From an uncultured Eubacteriales bacterium (GTDB taxonomy: Bacteria > Bacillota > Clostridia > Oscillospirales > CAG-272), in assembly GCA_934402395.1 (NCBI GenBank), contig CAKRTQ010000029.1, forward strand, positions 1-7,058: a stretch of 7,058 nucleotides of DNA. The letters are read 5' to 3'. The notes beneath the pieces were generated by a model. It saw only the letters and a program-made list of their open reading frames with translations, did not search any database and had not been told where the DNA came from. Positions 6,225 through 7,058 of the stretch are shown in pieces. The position numbers were made by a program, and so were the translations under genes. The stretch's first letter is position 1. Every line of letters starts with the position of its first letter.

Positions 6225-6794
6225 ATGACGCAGCTCGACCTTGCGGAGAAGCTGCATTATTCGGATAAGGCGGTGTCGAAATGGGAGCGCGGTGAGTCGG
6301 TGCCGGAGATAGGAACGCTGACGGCGATCGCCGATCTGTTCGGTGTGCCGCTCGATTATCTTGTCAGAGAGGAGCATGGGGCTCCCGCAGAGGAGAAAAC
6401 CGCCGATGCCGTTCAGACGCCTCGGGATGTCGATGCCGCCGCACGTAAAAAGAAAAACCATGCCCTGATAGCGGGCATGAGCGTACTGCTCGTGTGGTTC
6501 GTTGCCGTGCTTGCATTTGTAGCGGCCGATATATTCTTCAGAAACGTCAGCCGTCACTGGCTCATTCTCGTGTACGGTGTTCCCGTGTCGATGATAGTGT
6601 GGCTTGTATTTAATTCGGTATGGTTCGAGCGCAGGAGAAATTATTTCATAATTTCGCTGCTCATGTGGTCGCTGCTTGCGGCTGTCCACATAACGGTGCT
6701 GGCATTCAATTATAATATTTGGCTCATTTATGCCCCCGGTATACCCGGTCAGATCATTATTTTTCTCTGGTCGAAGCTTTCTTTCAGGCATTGA
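6225..6794 (+). CDS. XRE-family HTH regulator with membrane domain, 5'-truncated
   Basis: The product joins an XRE/Cro-type DNA-binding domain to a hydrophobic C terminus. Residues 1-48 hold the rest of the HTH (MTQLDLAEKLHYSDKAVSKW, then GESVPEIGTLTAIADLFGVPLDYL), a charged linker runs to about 78, and four membrane segments lie near 79-105, 109-133, 138-161 and 165-184. Such proteins act as membrane-tethered repressors or stress sensors; the target is unknown. Helix 1 of the HTH is encoded upstream of this ATG: from 6192 the same frame reads GNITALRASKG directly into MTQ. So the true start lay further left and has been replaced by glycosyltransferase sequence. AAAGGG abuts the ATG at 6225, with no room for it to act as a ribosome binding site. 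It may be unexpressed or give a defective protein. The downstream terminator is intact. Confidence 0.8.
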   Translation: MTQLDLAEKLHYSDKAVSKWERGESVPEIGTLTAIADLFGVPLDYLVREEHGAPAEEKTADAVQTPRDVDAAARKKKNHALIAGMSVLLVWFVAVLAFVAADIFFRNVSRHWLILVYGVPVSMIVWLVFNSVWFERRRNYFIISLLMWSLLAAVHITVLAFNYNIWLIYAPGIPGQIIIFLWSKLSFRH

Positions 6795-6813
6795 AAAAAT
6801 ATTTTTCGGGATC

Positions 6814-6858
6814 CTGCCTTTCCGCCGCCATTAAAAACGGACGCGGAAAGGCAGTTTT
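6814..6858 (+). terminator. strong intrinsic terminator after the XRE gene
   Basis: CTGCCTTTCCGC (6814-6825) and GCGGAAAGGCAG (6843-6854) form a perfect 12 bp stem with a 17-base loop, followed by TTTT. It starts 20 bases after the stop codon. A shorter AT-only hairpin (GAAAAA/TTTTTC, 6793-6807) precedes it, overlapping the stop. It also insulates the promoter further right. Confidence 0.85.
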
Positions 6859-6910
6859 GACTCCAGAATGAGATCCGAAAGGGTATGAATGAAAAATATG
6901 GTGCGAATAA

Positions 6911-6995
6911 ACCTCATTGATCTCAAAAAAACCCGAAAAAAACCGAAAAAAAGTTGAGAAAAGGTATTGACAAAGGGGGAAGAATGAGGTATAAT
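6911..6995 (+). promoter_or_regulatory. perfect sigma-A promoter with phased A-tracts
   Basis: TTGACA (6967-6972), a 17 bp spacer and TATAAT (6990-6995) are a full consensus promoter pointing out of the right edge, with transcription starting near 7002. Upstream lie three A7 tracts at 6925-6931, 6936-6942 and 6946-6952, centred 10-11 bp apart, so they should bend the DNA in one direction and act like an UP element. Two nested inverted repeats frame them: TCTCAA/TTGAGA (6921-6926, 6954-6959) and ACCTCATT/AATGAGGT (6911-6918, 6983-6990), the latter touching the -10 box. No gene is seen between 6859 and the edge. Strength and form suit an rRNA or other stable-RNA operon. Confidence 0.85.
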
Positions 6996-7001
6996 ATGAA
7001 A

Positions 7002-7058
7002 GCTGTCCGCGAGAGCGGCTGCGAGGTCATTGAAAATTGAACAACGAAGATAAGTACA
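7002..7058 (+). ncRNA. probable rRNA operon leader with boxA-like motif (partial)
   Basis: The transcript begins with CCGC-GAGA-GCGG (7007-7018), a 4 bp stem closed by a GNRA tetraloop. It continues into GGTCATTGAAAATTGAACAA (7025-7044), which resembles the boxA antitermination sequence found ahead of 16S rRNA in Firmicutes (CTTTGAAAACT-like). No open frame starts here. The 16S gene itself would lie beyond the edge, so the assignment rests on promoter strength and this motif; a tRNA cluster or other RNA cannot be excluded. Confidence 0.5.

Noticed and set aside
6216..6791. Minus-strand open frame of 191 codons
   Set aside because: It is antisense to the XRE regulator. The HTH and membrane segments on the plus strand, and the terminator placed for that strand, show which is real.
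6857..6889. Second promoter upstream of the main right-edge promoter (TTGACT ... TATGAA)
   Set aside because: The spacer would be 21 bp, too long for a sigma-A promoter, and both boxes deviate from consensus.
6925..6952. The repeated A7 tracts as a CRISPR-like or tandem repeat array
   Set aside because: The units are only 10-11 bases, have no spacer diversity, and fit a curved-DNA promoter element far better.

Overview
The window looks like chromosomal DNA from a moderately GC-rich, low-complexity-genome Firmicute, most likely an anaerobic gut-type member of the Clostridia. This is inferred from near-consensus sigma-A promoters, purine-rich Shine-Dalgarno sites, clostridial-style GT8 glycosyltransferases and an XRE regulator with a membrane tail. 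No sequence comparison could be run, so the taxonomy is a judgement. Almost everything reads on the minus strand, so the transcriptional order runs from right to left.

Layout, right to left. At the far right (about 6860-7058) there is no protein gene. Instead there is a textbook promoter (TTGACA, 17 bp, TATAAT) pointing out of the window, preceded by three helically phased A7 tracts. It is followed by a GNRA-capped hairpin and a boxA-like sequence, so it is probably the leader of an rRNA operon lying just beyond the edge. Left of it is a plus-strand XRE/HTH membrane regulator (6225-6794) with a strong terminator (6814-6858). The regulator has lost its first codons. Directly abutting it is the minus-strand C-terminal half of a GT8 glycosyltransferase (5685-6185), then, with an ATGA overlap, an acyltransferase-like gene (5104-5688) that appears to lack its central catalytic blocks. 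A terminator follows at 5066-5084. The 5.1-6.2 kb stretch therefore looks like a damaged locus: a deletion, or possibly a misassembly, removed the 5' ends of two divergent genes.

Next is aspartate kinase (3604-4929), which has its own consensus promoter and a short structured leader. Then comes a four-gene minus-strand operon from a good promoter at 3510-3538: a VTT/TVP38-family membrane protein, a complete GT8 glycosyltransferase, CdsA (CDP-diacylglycerol synthase) and, after 51 bp, a membrane-anchored alpha/beta hydrolase. The genes overlap or nearly touch (23 bp overlap, then a 1 bp gap). The theme is membrane lipid and surface glycoconjugate metabolism: CdsA makes the activated phospholipid precursor, the VTT protein may handle lipid translocation, GT8 transfers a sugar, and the hydrolase may cleave an ester. 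The far left edge (1-49) may hold the last codons of a convergent plus-strand gene.

I found no CRISPR array, insertion sequence, tRNA or recognisable defence system. The items most worth checking are the double truncation junction near 6186-6191, the internally shortened acyltransferase, the lipid-themed cdsA operon, and the structured promoter at the right edge.
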